Positions 1 to 8,715 of a stretch of 64,000 bases of DNA are shown one piece after another. Origin of the DNA: Micromonospora phytophila (GTDB taxonomy: Bacteria > Actinomycetota > Actinomycetes > Mycobacteriales > Micromonosporaceae); contig NZ_JAMOKF010000004.1 of NCBI RefSeq assembly GCF_023656545.1, positions 18,751 to 82,750 on the forward strand, in the 5' to 3' direction. The translations under genes were made by a program, and so were the position numbers. The notes beneath the pieces were generated by a model. The model ran no database searches. It was not told where the DNA came from and worked only from the letters and a program-made list of their open reading frames with translations. Numbering within the stretch: position 1 is the first letter of the stretch; each line of letters starts with the position of its first letter.

Positions 1-392
1 GCATCCGGCCCGATGCCGCGAACATCGTCCACGACCTGCACACCGAGCGCGACTCCGAGGAGGCGGCCCGCCGGCTGCTGACCCGCGAGTCCCCGCCGAC
101 CGCCCTCTTCACCTCGCAGAACCTCGTCACCATCGGCGCCATCCGGGCGCTGCAGCAACTCGGCCGGCAGCAGCAAGTCGCCCTCGTCGGCTTCGACGAC
201 TTCCCCCTTGCCGACCTGCTCCAGCCTGGCGTCACCGTCGTCGCGCAGAACCCGTCCGAGATGGGCCGGGTCGCCGCCTCCCTGATCTTCCGCCGCCTCG
301 ACGGGGAGCAGTGGCGGCCGAGGACCCACCTCGTGCCGACCCGGCTGATCGCCCGCGGGTCGGGCGAAATCGCGGGGCCGCACCGGGACTGA
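1..392 (+). CDS. LacI-family transcriptional regulator, C-terminal part (cut by window edge)
   Basis: The third forward frame is open from the first bases to a TGA at 390-392 and encodes about 129 residues of a LacI/GalR sugar-binding domain. Visible family features are the stretch PPTALFTSQNLVTIGAIRAL, the VALVGFDDFPLADLL strand-turn (LacI proteins usually read VVGFDD) and the late TVVAQNPSEMGRVAASLIF helix that ends the effector domain. The HTH part lies outside the window. Such proteins repress sugar-use genes and release DNA on ligand binding; the ligand cannot be told from this fragment. Confidence 0.9.
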   Translation, partial: IRPDAANIVHDLHTERDSEEAARRLLTRESPPTALFTSQNLVTIGAIRALQQLGRQQQVALVGFDDFPLADLLQPGVTVVAQNPSEMGRVAASLIFRRLDGEQWRPRTHLVPTRLIARGSGEIAGPHRD

Positions 393-897
393 GGCGCACC
401 CGCAATGGCGGGAATGTAATAGAAGGAGCCTCGACCCGCCCGGACGCCCGTCAGGGCGGTATCACCGGATCGCCTCATGGATGTGCAACCGGCAGGTGAG
501 CATCGGCCGTCGCGCCCATTGATGACTTCGGTCAACCCGGTCTGCGTAGTCCTGTCATGCGGACTGGGATTCGGTTGGCGAGGTAGAACCCCCAGTCAGG
601 TTCGGTGCTCCGGGCCAGCTCGGTTCGCGCGGCGCTGATGATCGAATCGAGTCGGTCGCGGGTGGTGGACAGGTCGCGTACCTGGGCGTCGATGCGGGCG
701 CTCCTCGCTCCCGATCTCCTGCGTAGACGGCGAGATGGGAGGGAGGGCTGAGCGACAGCGGCCCGGCGGCGAGGGCCTACCGCTCGGCGGATCACGGGCC
801 TTTTCGGGTGCACTGTGCCGAGCCATCGAAGGTGCGTGCTGGACGGGACTTGCCAAACCCGCCATCCGGTCAGCCGGCGGTTGGCAGAGTGGGAAAG
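393..897. other. Intergenic stretch with no intact gene
   Basis: No convincing intact gene lies between the LacI tail and the LtrA-like gene. The only coding-like signal is a short minus-strand piece listed separately at about 532-699. No clear terminator hairpin was recognised after the LacI stop. Confidence 0.5.
532..699 (-). pseudogene. Possible C-terminal remnant of a MerR-type regulator
   Basis: The last ~55 codons of a minus-strand reading (stop at 532-534) contain RIDAQVRDLSTTRDRLDSII, which resembles the C-terminal coiled helix of MerR-family activators (pattern RIDxRIxELxxxRDRLD). Nothing upstream of about 700 encodes a MerR DNA-binding domain, so this would be a truncated relic. 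The similarity is short and could be chance. Confidence 0.3.
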
Positions 898-3405
898 GTG
901 AGCAGGAGGCGGCCGGTGCGGCAGCGGCACCAGCGCCTTGCGCGAGTCTCCCGGAACCTTCATTTCTCCAGCGAGGGTGCCGGCGTCACCAAGTTGGAAC
1001 TGTTCCTCGACCTGGTCTTCGTGTACGCATTCCTCGCTGCGACGAACCTCATGGCGGAGAACTTCCGAGTCGAGGGCGTGTTCGAGGGCGTCTTGGTGAT
1101 CCTGCTGCTGTGGAGATGCTGGAGCTCATATGCGTTGCTCGGCAATCTCGTCAAGGTAGACCGGGGAATCATTCGGCTGGTCATGTTCGGCGTGGCCGCG
1201 ACGATCCTGTTGATCGGCATCGCCGCGCCGGTGACCTTCACCGACCGGCCGGGAGGCCTGTTCGGGCCGCTGATCTTCGTCGTCGCCTTCCTGCTTGCCC
1301 GGCTCGTTGCACTGCTGATCCTGACGTACGCCGCATCAGGCGAGCAGCGGATCCGAGCGTCCGTCCTCGGCAGGTGGTTGCCCTTTGCCGGCGGCGCGGT
1401 TCTGCTGCTGTGCGGCGCGCTACTTCCTCGTCTCCTACCCTCGGGCATCGACGGTGAGAGTGTCCGGCTGGCCCTATTCTTCGCCGCCGCCGCTGTCGAT
1501 TTCATCGGCGTACGAGCGATCGGCATGGGTGGCCTTCGAATCGCCTCCGTGCCGCACTGGGCAGAGCGGCACCGGCTGGTCATGCTCATCGCGCTGGGCG
1601 AGACGATCATCTCGATCGGCACCAGCCGCGGCCTGATCGGTGATCCCCCGATCACCTGGTCGGTCATCGGGGGTTCGGCGCTGGGCCTCATCGTGGTGGC
1701 CGTGCTCTGGTGGCGCTACTTCGACATCGCCGGATTCGCCGCCGAGCGGGCATTGGAGCAGCAGCCGGCATCCGCCAGGTCACGACTCGGCCGCGACGTG
1801 TACACGATCCTGCACCTTCCGATGATTGTCGGCCTCGCCCTGTTCGCGCTGGGGCTCAAACGTGCCTTGAGTTCGGTCGAGCCCGCCGACGCAGCCAGGT
1901 GGGACGAGCTGAGCACGCTGGTCCTTTACGGAGGTGTCCTTCTGTACCTGCTGGGCATGGTGGCTCTCGAGTACCGCACCATTCGCCTGCTGGGTCGGAG
2001 CCCGTTGCTGGGGGTCGTTCTGGTGGGTGCCGCGGTGCCGGTCGCGGTCCACCTGCCGGCGGTGGGTGCCGTAGCGCTGCTTGCCGCCCTTCTCACCAGT
2101 ATGGTCCTGGCTGACCTCACCGTCTTCCGTCGGCGGCACCGCACGCTGCACGAACGGGTGGCGGAGGCGGCAGACCGGACCACCGGCACCGGGGTCACGC
2201 CGAAGGAACTGTTCCTGGATCTGGTGGTCGTCTATACGTTCATCCAGGTCACGGTGTTGGCGAGCCGGCATCCCACCGGGCCGGGGGTCGCCCAGGCACT
2301 GGCAGTGCTCACCCTGCTGTGGATCGCCTGGTCCCGCTACACGCAGGTGGGAAACGTCCTGCGCAGCGAGTCCATCCCCGTCCGGTTGAGTGTCCTGCTG
2401 GTCGTGGCGCTGGCCCTGACCATCGGTATCGCCATCCCGCAGGCGTTCGATCACGTGCCGGACGGCCTGCCCGGGCCGACGGTCGTCGTCGCCTGCTACA
2501 TCGCCGTCCGCCTACTGCACCTGGCCGCGCTCCGGCTTGTTGGCCGCCCGGACCGGGCGCCACCCGCACACGTGCTGCGGGCGAGCGTCCCGACCTTGAC
2601 GGCGCTCGTCCTGCTGATGGTCGCCGCCCTGACGTCCGCGCGACCGGACGCTCCGGAGGTGCTGGGGCAGCTGGTGGCGAGCCTCTGGCTGGCAGCCATC
2701 GTCGTCGACCTCGCCGGCGGCTACCTCGTCCTGCGGTTCTGGTGCGTGAGTTCGGCCAGACATTGGAGCGACCGGTACGCCCTGATCATCCTCATTGCAC
2801 TGGGAGAATCGATCATCTCAACGGGAGTGGCGGTTTCCGGCCGCCCCATCTCTTGGTCGGTCGTCGGTGCCATCGTCACCAGCATGGTCCTGCTGGCCAC
2901 GCTGTGGTGGGCGTACTTCGACACCGACGCCGTTGTCGGAGAGCGCACCTTGCAAGCCCGCACTGGCGATCAGCGGGCGGCGCTGGCCCGCGACGCGTAC
3001 GCCTACCTCCACCTGCCGATGATTGCCGGGCTGATGCTGCTCGCCGTCGGCCTGCGTGAGATTCTCGACGTGCTGAGCGAACCGTCAGGACCGGCGCGTA
3101 CCCCGTTGGGACACGCCATCCTCTTCGCCGGGACAATCGTCTATCTTCTCGCCAACCAGGCATTCTGGTGGCGTGTCCAGCGCGAGGTCCGCTGGGTCCG
3201 CGTTGTCGGAATCCTGTTCGTGATGGTCCTCGCGCTGGTGACCAGCCCGCTGTCGCCGCTGCTGGCGCTGACTATCCTGACCGTCACCAGCGTTTTCGTG
3301 ATGGCGATCGACTCGCTCCGTGCCGCCGACCTACGGCGACGACTGTCCGAACCACCACGCTCGGCCATCCTGACCGACGCCCGGCCGGGCAACCCGATCA
3401 CGTAG
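898..3405 (+). CDS. LtrA-like membrane protein with two tandem LtrA domains
   Basis: This encodes about 835 residues made almost wholly of hydrophobic helices. The LtrA signature appears twice: VTKLELFLDLVFVYAF near residue 30 and VTPKELFLDLVVVYTF near residue 432. Each is followed by the same later blocks, for example RHRLVMLIALGETIISIG in copy one and DRYALIILIALGESIISTG in copy two, and by WWRYFD / WWAYFD. A normal LtrA (low temperature requirement A) protein has one copy of about 380-400 residues, so this is an internal duplication or fusion. LtrA function is poorly defined; it is an integral membrane protein first linked to cold growth in Listeria. The frame is open from 808; I prefer GTG 898, but the ribosome site (GGGAAAG directly before it) is not ideal and the start is uncertain. 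Confidence 0.88.
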   Translation: MSRRRPVRQRHQRLARVSRNLHFSSEGAGVTKLELFLDLVFVYAFLAATNLMAENFRVEGVFEGVLVILLLWRCWSSYALLGNLVKVDRGIIRLVMFGVAATILLIGIAAPVTFTDRPGGLFGPLIFVVAFLLARLVALLILTYAASGEQRIRASVLGRWLPFAGGAVLLLCGALLPRLLPSGIDGESVRLALFFAAAAVDFIGVRAIGMGGLRIASVPHWAERHRLVMLIALGETIISIGTSRGLIGDPPITWSVIGGSALGLIVVAVLWWRYFDIAGFAAERALEQQPASARSRLGRDVYTILHLPMIVGLALFALGLKRALSSVEPADAARWDELSTLVLYGGVLLYLLGMVALEYRTIRLLGRSPLLGVVLVGAAVPVAVHLPAVGAVALLAALLTSMVLADLTVFRRRHRTLHERVAEAADRTTGTGVTPKELFLDLVVVYTFIQVTVLASRHPTGPGVAQALAVLTLLWIAWSRYTQVGNVLRSESIPVRLSVLLVVALALTIGIAIPQAFDHVPDGLPGPTVVVACYIAVRLLHLAALRLVGRPDRAPPAHVLRASVPTLTALVLLMVAALTSARPDAPEVLGQLVASLWLAAIVVDLAGGYLVLRFWCVSSARHWSDRYALIILIALGESIISTGVAVSGRPISWSVVGAIVTSMVLLATLWWAYFDTDAVVGERTLQARTGDQRAALARDAYAYLHLPMIAGLMLLAVGLREILDVLSEPSGPARTPLGHAILFAGTIVYLLANQAFWWRVQREVRWVRVVGILFVMVLALVTSPLSPLLALTILTVTSVFVMAIDSLRAADLRRRLSEPPRSAILTDARPGNPIT

Positions 3406-3526
3406 CCCGGTGGAGCGCCGTACCTGGAATGTCGCCGAAGCTTGCCGGCGTTGATTCGTCGGGTTCGCCGCGCTGGAGGTCGGGGAAATCCGGGTTCGGT
3501 GGACCCCGACTTCCGGTGGCGCTCCG

Positions 3527-4000
3527 TCAGCTCAGCATCACATCCTGAAACTCCGCGACCGAGTCGAAGACGTTCACCCCGACCCGACCGGCGGGATAGG
3601 TGCCGTCGGTGGCATCGATGACCGGGATCGTTCCGCCGTCGAACCAGACCTGGATCCGCGGGCCGGTGGCGACGACCCGCAGTCGGTACATGCTGCCCGG
3701 CACGATGGTCACGGGGTGGACGGCGATGTCCCGGCCCGGCCGCCACAGCTTCACCAGGCCGTCGGTGTCGACGTTGACCGTGTAGTGCGCGCTGCCGTCG
3801 GCGGTGGCCCGGAAGGTCAGGCCGGCGGCGCGGCCGGCGAGCACTCGTAGCTCACCGGTGTAGACGAGGTCGGCCGCCATGCGATCGCTGAGCCGGAACC
3901 CGTTGTCCATCCGCCGCCCGCGCAGCCCACCGGTGGGTACCGTCCACTCCCCGCCCGCCGGGTGCCAGCGCGCGGCCCACCTCCGCCCCGCCCTGACCAC
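3527..4000 (-). CDS. Concanavalin-like lectin/glucanase-type beta domain protein, probably a truncated piece
   Basis: 157 residues if a GTG at 4000 is used. Blocks such as AAGLTFRATADGSAHYTVNV and YRLRVVATGPRIQVWFDGG are typical of the beta-sandwich domain at the end of GH32 and other secreted glycosidases (DUF1080-like). The frame remains open upstream of 4000 without a recognisable partner domain, and no signal peptide or catalytic domain is present. I read it as the C-terminal end of a lost glycosidase, possibly no longer expressed. There is no clear ribosome site before the GTG. Confidence 0.55.
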   Translation of the reverse strand: MVRAGRRWAARWHPAGGEWTVPTGGLRGRRMDNGFRLSDRMAADLVYTGELRVLAGRAAGLTFRATADGSAHYTVNVDTDGLVKLWRPGRDIAVHPVTIVPGSMYRLRVVATGPRIQVWFDGGTIPVIDATDGTYPAGRVGVNVFDSVAEFQDVMLS

Positions 4001-4108
4001 GGTGGCCCTGCCGTACCCGATCCCGCCGCCGCTCCAGCGGCGCGTCGACCAGCAGCCCCCGAATCCGTTCGGCCAGGGGGTGCCTCAGGCCCAGCAATGC
4101 GGCCCCGC

Positions 4109-4315
4109 TTAGCTCAGCTGTCCCCGCTCGCGTTGCCGGGCGGCGAACCGTTCCAGTGCGGCCTGGTGGGCGCGTCGGTTCTTGCGCCAGTACCGGATGC
4201 GCCACCAGCGCAGCTGCACTCGTTGCAGGAACGACGCCCGCTGAAACGATTCCGGCTCTGAGAGGTACCAGCCACGCTCGCGCTCGGCTTCGCTCGGTCG
4301 CCGTTCGCGGGTCAC
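4109..4315 (-). CDS. Small basic hypothetical protein
   Basis: 68 residues, rich in Arg, Glu and Trp, with the central stretch LRWWRIRYWRKNRRAHQAAL. No domain was recognised. Composition looks more protein-like than the other frames here, but there is no good ribosome site and no coupled neighbour, so existence is uncertain. Confidence 0.35.
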   Translation of the reverse strand: MTRERRPSEAERERGWYLSEPESFQRASFLQRVQLRWWRIRYWRKNRRAHQAALERFAARQRERGQLS

Positions 4316-4518
4316 GCGGCCAGTGTCGCAAGCTTTTCAGTAGCGCGGAAGCACTCGCGGCTACGCGCTCGGGCCGCGAGTCGACCCGTGTCGCTTTCCC
4401 CGGTAGCCGTCGGCCTGCTTGGCTGCGGTCGCGAGCACGCGTAGCGTGACATCGTCCGGCGCTGAAAGTGTGCGTCACGCTGGTGACACAGAAGGATCAC
4501 CGCTCGGAGGGCCCTCGT

Positions 4519-4977
4519 ATGCACACATCGTCGGGTCTGCAAGGTCCTGTTCTGTTGCTGGTGGTCTTCGGGTCCGCGGCGTTGATATTCGTCGTCCCCA
4601 GGCCGCGACTGTTGTGGGCAGCCCTGCTCGCGGCGGTCTGCGGGTTCTGCGAGGGGCGACTGGGTGACTTCTGGGATGCCATGTTTGGCACGACGGCTCC
4701 GGCTTGGCTGCCGCTGCTGCTACCAGCCGTTGTGCTCGGGGCGGGATTCGCGTGGCGGGCGCCTGGTTGGAGGGCCATGGCAGCCGGATGGCTGGGGATC
4801 CCGTGGGGGCTCGCGCTGACGGTGGGCGTGTACTGGGGCCTCCCCTGTTGGAACTGCGGCGAGTCGTACTACGGATATTGGGCGTTCGGTTTTAGCATGA
4901 TCGGAGTCGTCCTCACCATTGTGGGCGCTGCGCTCACCGTGGCCCTTCGAGCCCTGATCCGCCGATTGCGGTCCTGA
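4519..4977 (+). CDS. Small integral membrane protein of unknown function
   Basis: 152 residues from ATG 4519, chosen because CGGAGG sits 8 nt upstream (4505-4510). About four to five hydrophobic segments are visible, for example PVLLLVVFGSAALIFVV near the start and MIGVVLTIVGAALTVALRAL near the end, with a basic tail RRLRS. A Cys pair in PCWNCGES lies in a loop before the last helix. No family was recognised. Transcribed alone. Confidence 0.7.
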   Translation: MHTSSGLQGPVLLLVVFGSAALIFVVPRPRLLWAALLAAVCGFCEGRLGDFWDAMFGTTAPAWLPLLLPAVVLGAGFAWRAPGWRAMAAGWLGIPWGLALTVGVYWGLPCWNCGESYYGYWAFGFSMIGVVLTIVGAALTVALRALIRRLRS

Positions 4978-5042
4978 CCAATGGCCGGCTGTAATGCTGG
5001 CCCGCTCAGTGCCGGGCCGGTGATGGCCCCTCCAGATCCTGG

Positions 5043-5201
5043 ATGCCGTCCTACAGCTCCGCCCGCTGCCGCTACATCAACGAATGGGTTGCCACGAAGA
5101 TCCGCTGGCGGCTCACCGGCGACACCGCCGCGAAGAGCGCCCTGACCAGCTGGGCGAACTCCTGCCCCAACGTCACCATCACCGTCGTCCGCGCCTTCTG
5201 A
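5043..5201 (+). pseudogene. C-terminal fragment of an HNH/DUF1524-type nuclease
   Basis: A 52-codon stretch reads WMPSYSSARCRYINEWVATK near its start, then IRWRLTGDTAAKSALTSWAN, and ends at TGA 5199-5201. This matches the end of secreted actinobacterial HNH family (DUF1524, GmrSD C-terminal-like) proteins, which finish with a WxP...C.Y...W...K motif and a late Cys. The catalytic HNH part and the signal peptide are absent, so it is a remnant. The upstream 60 nt show no extension of the family. Confidence 0.5.
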
Positions 5202-5471
5202 CGGCACCCGGAGGGCGCCGCGCCTGCCGGTCTGTTGCGTTGCCCGGACCCTCGGGCACCGAGTCGACCGGCGCGGCCAACATCGGGGCGACAGGCCGGC
5301 CAAGCACCGGCCCACCTGGCGACGTCTCCCACTGCCAGGCCGGGCTCATCCCCTCCAGCCCCATCCGTCAAGACCGCGAGCGCCGCTCATGTGCGTCCCT
5401 CCCCCGCCATCGTCGGGCAGCGGGATCGGGCCTCGGGCGCAGATCAGGCACAACGAATGCACCGGATCTGC

Positions 5472-5490
5472 CGCATTACGAGTCGGTTCC
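5472..5490. repeat. Short repeat of the tRNA-Thr anticodon-region sequence
   Basis: CGCATTACGAGTC followed by one mismatch and GTTCC is shared with 7801-7819 (18 of 19 positions). The 7801 copy lies within a tRNA-Thr remnant, so this copy may be the other end of a former integration event. The rest of the tRNA is not present here. Confidence 0.4.
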
Positions 5491-5850
5491 CCGGCGCTGG
5501 TTCACCGCCCAGTCCTCGTGCCCGTCGTTTGGCAGACTTGGCCTTCACAATGGACGGGTGGCGTGACAAGATCTCCGATCAGCTGGCAAGTTCCCATCAC
5601 CATGGAGCTTTGGCGGGCTATTTCGGCATTTTCGGCCCATGAGGGTCAGATACTAGAGAAGGCTACAAAATCAGGGCCTCCTCATTTTTGCCACGGATGT
5701 AGCACTTGGGCCGCTGCCACCCTATCAGCCAGTTGGTGGAAAGTTCATGCGTTGACTTCTCATCACGAGGCGAGCACCATCAGTGGCGCGTTCAGAGTTG
5801 ACAGAACTAGGCGGCCCGGGTAAAAGGACCCGAAAAGTAGAGACACGATC

Positions 5851-5872
5851 GTTGACAAACGACCATGTCAAC
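5851..5872. promoter_or_regulatory. Palindrome, candidate operator
   Basis: GTTGACA and TGTCAAC form a perfect 7-bp dyad with an 8-nt spacer. The left arm also contains a consensus-like -35 hexamer (TTGACA). It lies about 300 nt upstream of the hydrolase gene, and a TetR-type repressor site is one possibility. Confidence 0.4.
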
Positions 5873-6027
5873 ACGCTTTCGCAGTTCTTGTCGACACAAC
5901 CTCCGTGGGATCCACAACCAACGGAGGGCAGTGACCACAGATGCCGCTCGGCGCGTATCGCGACCCGATTTGCGGAAGCGGCACCGTTCCTTATCCAACG
6001 CACACTCTGCGTCTCAGGAACGTCCCG

Positions 6028-6150
6028 ATGTTGAACTCCCTCATGCTGGCAGCCGCCGCTGCCCTTTTCATCCTGCTCGGCACCCCCGCGCCCCGCCTTT
6101 GCAATTCAGCAGGTGTGGGCGGGTGTCACGACTACGCGATCCACGCGTAG
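6028..6150 (+). CDS. Possible small secreted or leader peptide
   Basis: 40 codons from ATG 6028 (AGGAA 7 nt upstream) to 6150, ending 23 nt before the hydrolase start. The sequence begins with a hydrophobic segment, MLNSLMLAAAAALFILLGTP, like a signal peptide, followed by two Cys. It could be a leader peptide or chance; no family was recognised. Confidence 0.3.
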   Translation: MLNSLMLAAAAALFILLGTPAPRLCNSAGVGGCHDYAIHA

Positions 6151-6173
6151 CCACACCCATTAAGGAGACCCCC

Positions 6174-7682
6174 ATGTCCAAAGCAAAGCGAAGACTCAGA
6201 GGGGCGGCATTCACGATTGTCGCAGTAACTGCGCTGACTGCCGCATTCTCCCAGCCGCTCTTCGCAGCAAAGCCCTCACCGATGGCCACTGTCAGCGGCG
6301 CGTCTCTGGCCGCCGCCTGTGACAAGGCGCCGACCGGTGTGCAGGTCAGCGATCACTGGCTGCCGTTCACGGTCCCCGCCGGGCTGATGCCCGACCCACA
6401 GTTCGACGGGCTCTCGGCCGAGCTGCAGGTGCATCGTGTCCAGCCCGTCTACGCCCACGGCAAGTGCCCCGCGGTGCCCAACCGGGCCGCGGTGCTGATC
6501 CACGGCCGCACCGCGTACGGCCCGGCTGTATTCGACCTGCGACAGCCCGCCCCAGTTGGCGGCGAGCTCAGCGTGCAGAAGGCGCTTGCCCGGGCGGGAA
6601 TCGACACCTTCGCCCCCAACCTGCTCGGCTACGGCCGCTCGACGCGCTTCGCCCACGGCCTGGACGATCCGGGCAACGCGAGCCTGCGCGCCTACAACAC
6701 GGACGGCACCTGCTCGTACCCCGAGGGGTGCGACCGCACTCACGTCCCGGTCTTCCCCCTCGATCAGCAGGGGACGGACCTGTTGATCAATCCGCTCGGC
6801 CAGCAGCGGCGCTCGCACTCAAGCCATGTCCGGTTCGCCCGTGTCGACACATTCGTACGCGACATCCGTCAGGTCATCGACGACGCCATCACGCGGGCGC
6901 AGCCATCGGACGGCAAGGTCACCCTGCTGGGCTACTCGGCTGGCGGGCAGCACGTCAGCCGGACGCTGTACGCGGCCAACCCGGTCCTTCCCCACAGCGA
7001 CCAGTACATCGCGAAAGTGAATCGTGTCGTGTTCCTGTCGTCGCTCTTCGGTTTCCCGACCGAGGAGACACCACCGCCGACGGGATTCGCTACCTTCCCG
7101 CTGCACGTCTTCAAGACTGACGCTGCGAGTCTCACCGACATCTGGCAACTGGGGGCAGGCCGCGAGCCGGCCTGCACCGGTCATATCGTCCCGGGCAGTC
7201 CTCAGCAGCTCTCGACGCAGCTCCGTGAGGAGGAGACCGTGGGCCTTCAGTGGGGAGGGGACGACCCCGCGCACCCGACCGGCCTCGCCCGCAGTCCGGT
7301 GTTCTCTAGCTACGGCTGGAACACGTTTGTCGCCGGACAGCTGACCCCACCCACGCTGGTCATCCACGGGGTTGAAGACCAAGTCACGCTGGTGGCGAAC
7401 GCGAACAGCATCTACGGCGCCCTCCCAGCGTCGATGACGAACAAGGTGCTGGTGAAGGTGGCGTGCGCGAGCCACGGACTTCTGTGGGAGGGCTGCTCCG
7501 GGCAGCGCTGCACCCCGGCCTCGGGCACGCCCTACGGCGGCAAAGTCGGTGCTCCCTGGGCCGGTCCGTATTCCACGCTCAAGGCGGCGCTGATCGAGTG
7601 GATCAATAGTGGAACATTCAACGGCGCCCCGAACGGGCAGTTCAACGTCAACGAGAGCGGTGTAGTGAGCGCCGGGCCCTGA
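6174..7682 (+). CDS. Secreted alpha/beta hydrolase
   Basis: 502 residues from ATG 6174, which has AAGGAGA 7 nt upstream. Residues 1 to about 32 form a Sec signal peptide (basic start, hydrophobic core, AFSQPLFAA cleavage region). The fold markers are the oxyanion-side LIHGRTAYG, the nucleophile elbow LGYSAGGQH, an acid candidate in VIHGVEDQVTL and a late His in CASHGLLWEG. It is likely an extracellular esterase or lipase; the substrate is unknown. The gene stands alone, follows a long AT-richer leader and is followed by a strong hairpin at 7718-7758, so it is probably a single transcription unit. Confidence 0.85.
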   Translation: MSKAKRRLRGAAFTIVAVTALTAAFSQPLFAAKPSPMATVSGASLAAACDKAPTGVQVSDHWLPFTVPAGLMPDPQFDGLSAELQVHRVQPVYAHGKCPAVPNRAAVLIHGRTAYGPAVFDLRQPAPVGGELSVQKALARAGIDTFAPNLLGYGRSTRFAHGLDDPGNASLRAYNTDGTCSYPEGCDRTHVPVFPLDQQGTDLLINPLGQQRRSHSSHVRFARVDTFVRDIRQVIDDAITRAQPSDGKVTLLGYSAGGQHVSRTLYAANPVLPHSDQYIAKVNRVVFLSSLFGFPTEETPPPTGFATFPLHVFKTDAASLTDIWQLGAGREPACTGHIVPGSPQQLSTQLREEETVGLQWGGDDPAHPTGLARSPVFSSYGWNTFVAGQLTPPTLVIHGVEDQVTLVANANSIYGALPASMTNKVLVKVACASHGLLWEGCSGQRCTPASGTPYGGKVGAPWAGPYSTLKAALIEWINSGTFNGAPNGQFNVNESGVVSAGP

Positions 7683-7717
7683 GATCGGCTGGCTTGGCCC
7701 TGCGACGGTATGAAGAA

Positions 7718-7758
7718 GGCCCGGGTCACGATCGGCGATCAAGCCCGTGACCCGGGCC
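7718..7758 (+). terminator. Strong hairpin after the hydrolase gene
   Basis: GGCCCGGGTCACG (7718-7730) pairs perfectly with CGTGACCCGGGCC (7746-7758), 13 bp with a 15-nt loop, 36 nt after the stop codon. There is no T-tract, as is common in actinobacteria. It also lies just beyond the 3' end of the minus-strand tRNA remnant and could serve both sides. Confidence 0.75.
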
Positions 7759-7766
7759 CTCTCCTA

Positions 7767-7812
7767 TGGAGCCGCCTGAAGGAGTCGAACCGTCGACCTA
7801 CGCATTACGAGT
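7767..7812 (-). other. 3' half of tRNA-Thr (CGT anticodon), candidate attachment site
   Basis: Read on the minus strand, 46 nt match the 3' half of a tRNA-Thr: anticodon loop ACTCGTAATG, then GTAGGTC, a TTCGA T-loop, the acceptor strand AGGCGGCT and CCA (TGG at 7767-7769). The T-stem carries one mismatch and the 5' half of the tRNA is missing, so it is not a working gene. A tRNA 3' half without its 5' half is the usual footprint of a tyrosine-integrase att site, consistent with IS copies and a RepSA remnant just to the right. Confidence 0.65.
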
Positions 7813-7851
7813 CCGTTCCTGGTTACTGCGACCCGGCCCGATCGGCATACC

Positions 7852-8573
7852 GGCTCTTCGAAGTTAAGCGGGGTTGAGGTGTCCGCGGTGGCGTCGGGTG
7901 GTGGCGGTGCGGGTGCGTAGGCGTTGGTTCTCGGGGTTGCGGAAGCCGTAGGCGTCGCGGGCGACGGTCTTGATCACGCGGTTGGTGCCTTCGGAGCCGG
8001 CGTTGGTGATTCCGGTGGTCAGGAACGCGTGGATGTGTGGCCACCAGGTCTCGATGGTGGTGGCGAGCTGGTGGAGCTCGGGCAGGTCGGTGGCGGCGCA
8101 GCGGGTGTAGAAGCAGTGCAGGAGCCGGTGGATGTGTTCGCGGTCGGGCTGGGTGCGGGCGGTCGCGAGGAGGTCGAGCAGGTCCTCTTTCGCGTTCCAC
8201 GCGACAAGGATCGGGGCGCCGATCGTGGTGGGCAGGGTTTCGAGGGTGTCGACCAGGCGGTCGACGTGCTTGCCGGGCATGCGGGCGGCCGAGCGGGTCA
8301 GCCGGTTGCGCATCCGCCATTCGGGATCGGTGCCGCGTCCTGGCGTCCGCGCCGGGTCAGGGTCATGCGGCGGCGGACCTCGGTGACGGCCCGGTTGGCC
8401 AGTTGCACGATGTGAAAGTGGTCGACGACCAGCAGCGCGTGTGGCAGCACCTGGCGGAGGCGGCCTTGAAGACGGTGCACATGTCGATTGCGGCGGCTCG
8501 GACCTGGTCGCGCCAGGCCTGCGGGCGATCCCTCAGCCAGCCGGTGACCGTGGCGGTGGTGCGGCCTTCGACC
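7852..8573 (-). mobile_element. ISL3-family element remnant, 3' part
   Basis: The outer edge begins GGCTCTTCGAAGTTAAGC, which looks like an ISL3-type terminal repeat, and the transposase remnant reads inward from it. The 5' part of the element is missing; the coding match stops exactly where the ISAs1-type repeat begins at 8574. Confidence 0.65.
7864..8573 (-). pseudogene. ISL3 transposase, truncated and frameshifted
   Basis: Three minus-strand frames together give one ISL3 transposase C-terminal half. In order these are VEGRTTATVTGWLRDRPQAW (near 8570-8510), then LLVVDHFHIVQLANRAVTEV (near 8410) and finally MRNRLTRSAARMPG through NAGSEGTNRVIKTVARDAYG to the stop. Frame changes are needed near 8450 and near 8320. 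The N-terminal zinc finger/HTH half is absent, so the gene cannot make active enzyme. Confidence 0.75.
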
Positions 8574-8592
8574 CAGGGCCCCGGCAAAGTCG
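8574..8592. repeat. Left terminal inverted repeat of the ISAs1-type element
   Basis: CAGGGCCCCGGCAAAGTCG matches the reverse complement of 9887-9905 at 17 of 19 positions. Confidence 0.75.
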
Positions 8593-8715
8593 TGAGGGGA
8601 GTCCGGCTTGAGGTGGTTGGCGTAGACGCGCCCTGGGCGTGGGCAGCAGGGCGGCATGGCCGTCCCAGAAGATCATCAAGGTTCTCGAGGCCTGTTGATC
8701 TATCTGAAGTGAGCC

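Larger units (their letters stand above)
5202..6173. other. Long, locally AT-richer leader region upstream of the secreted hydrolase
   Basis: About 970 nt without a convincing large gene. The part from about 5560 to 5900 is clearly less GC-rich than its surroundings and carries several TTGAC hexamers (near 5754, 5798 and 5852), which could be -35 elements. It also holds a palindrome at 5851-5872, a 13-nt match to the tRNA-derived sequence at 7801, and a possible 40-codon ORF at 6028. Foreign or non-coding origin is likely. Confidence 0.5.

Noticed and set aside
5389..5823. 144-codon plus-strand ORF in the AT-richer region
   Set aside because: No family, no ribosome site, atypical composition; probably non-coding.
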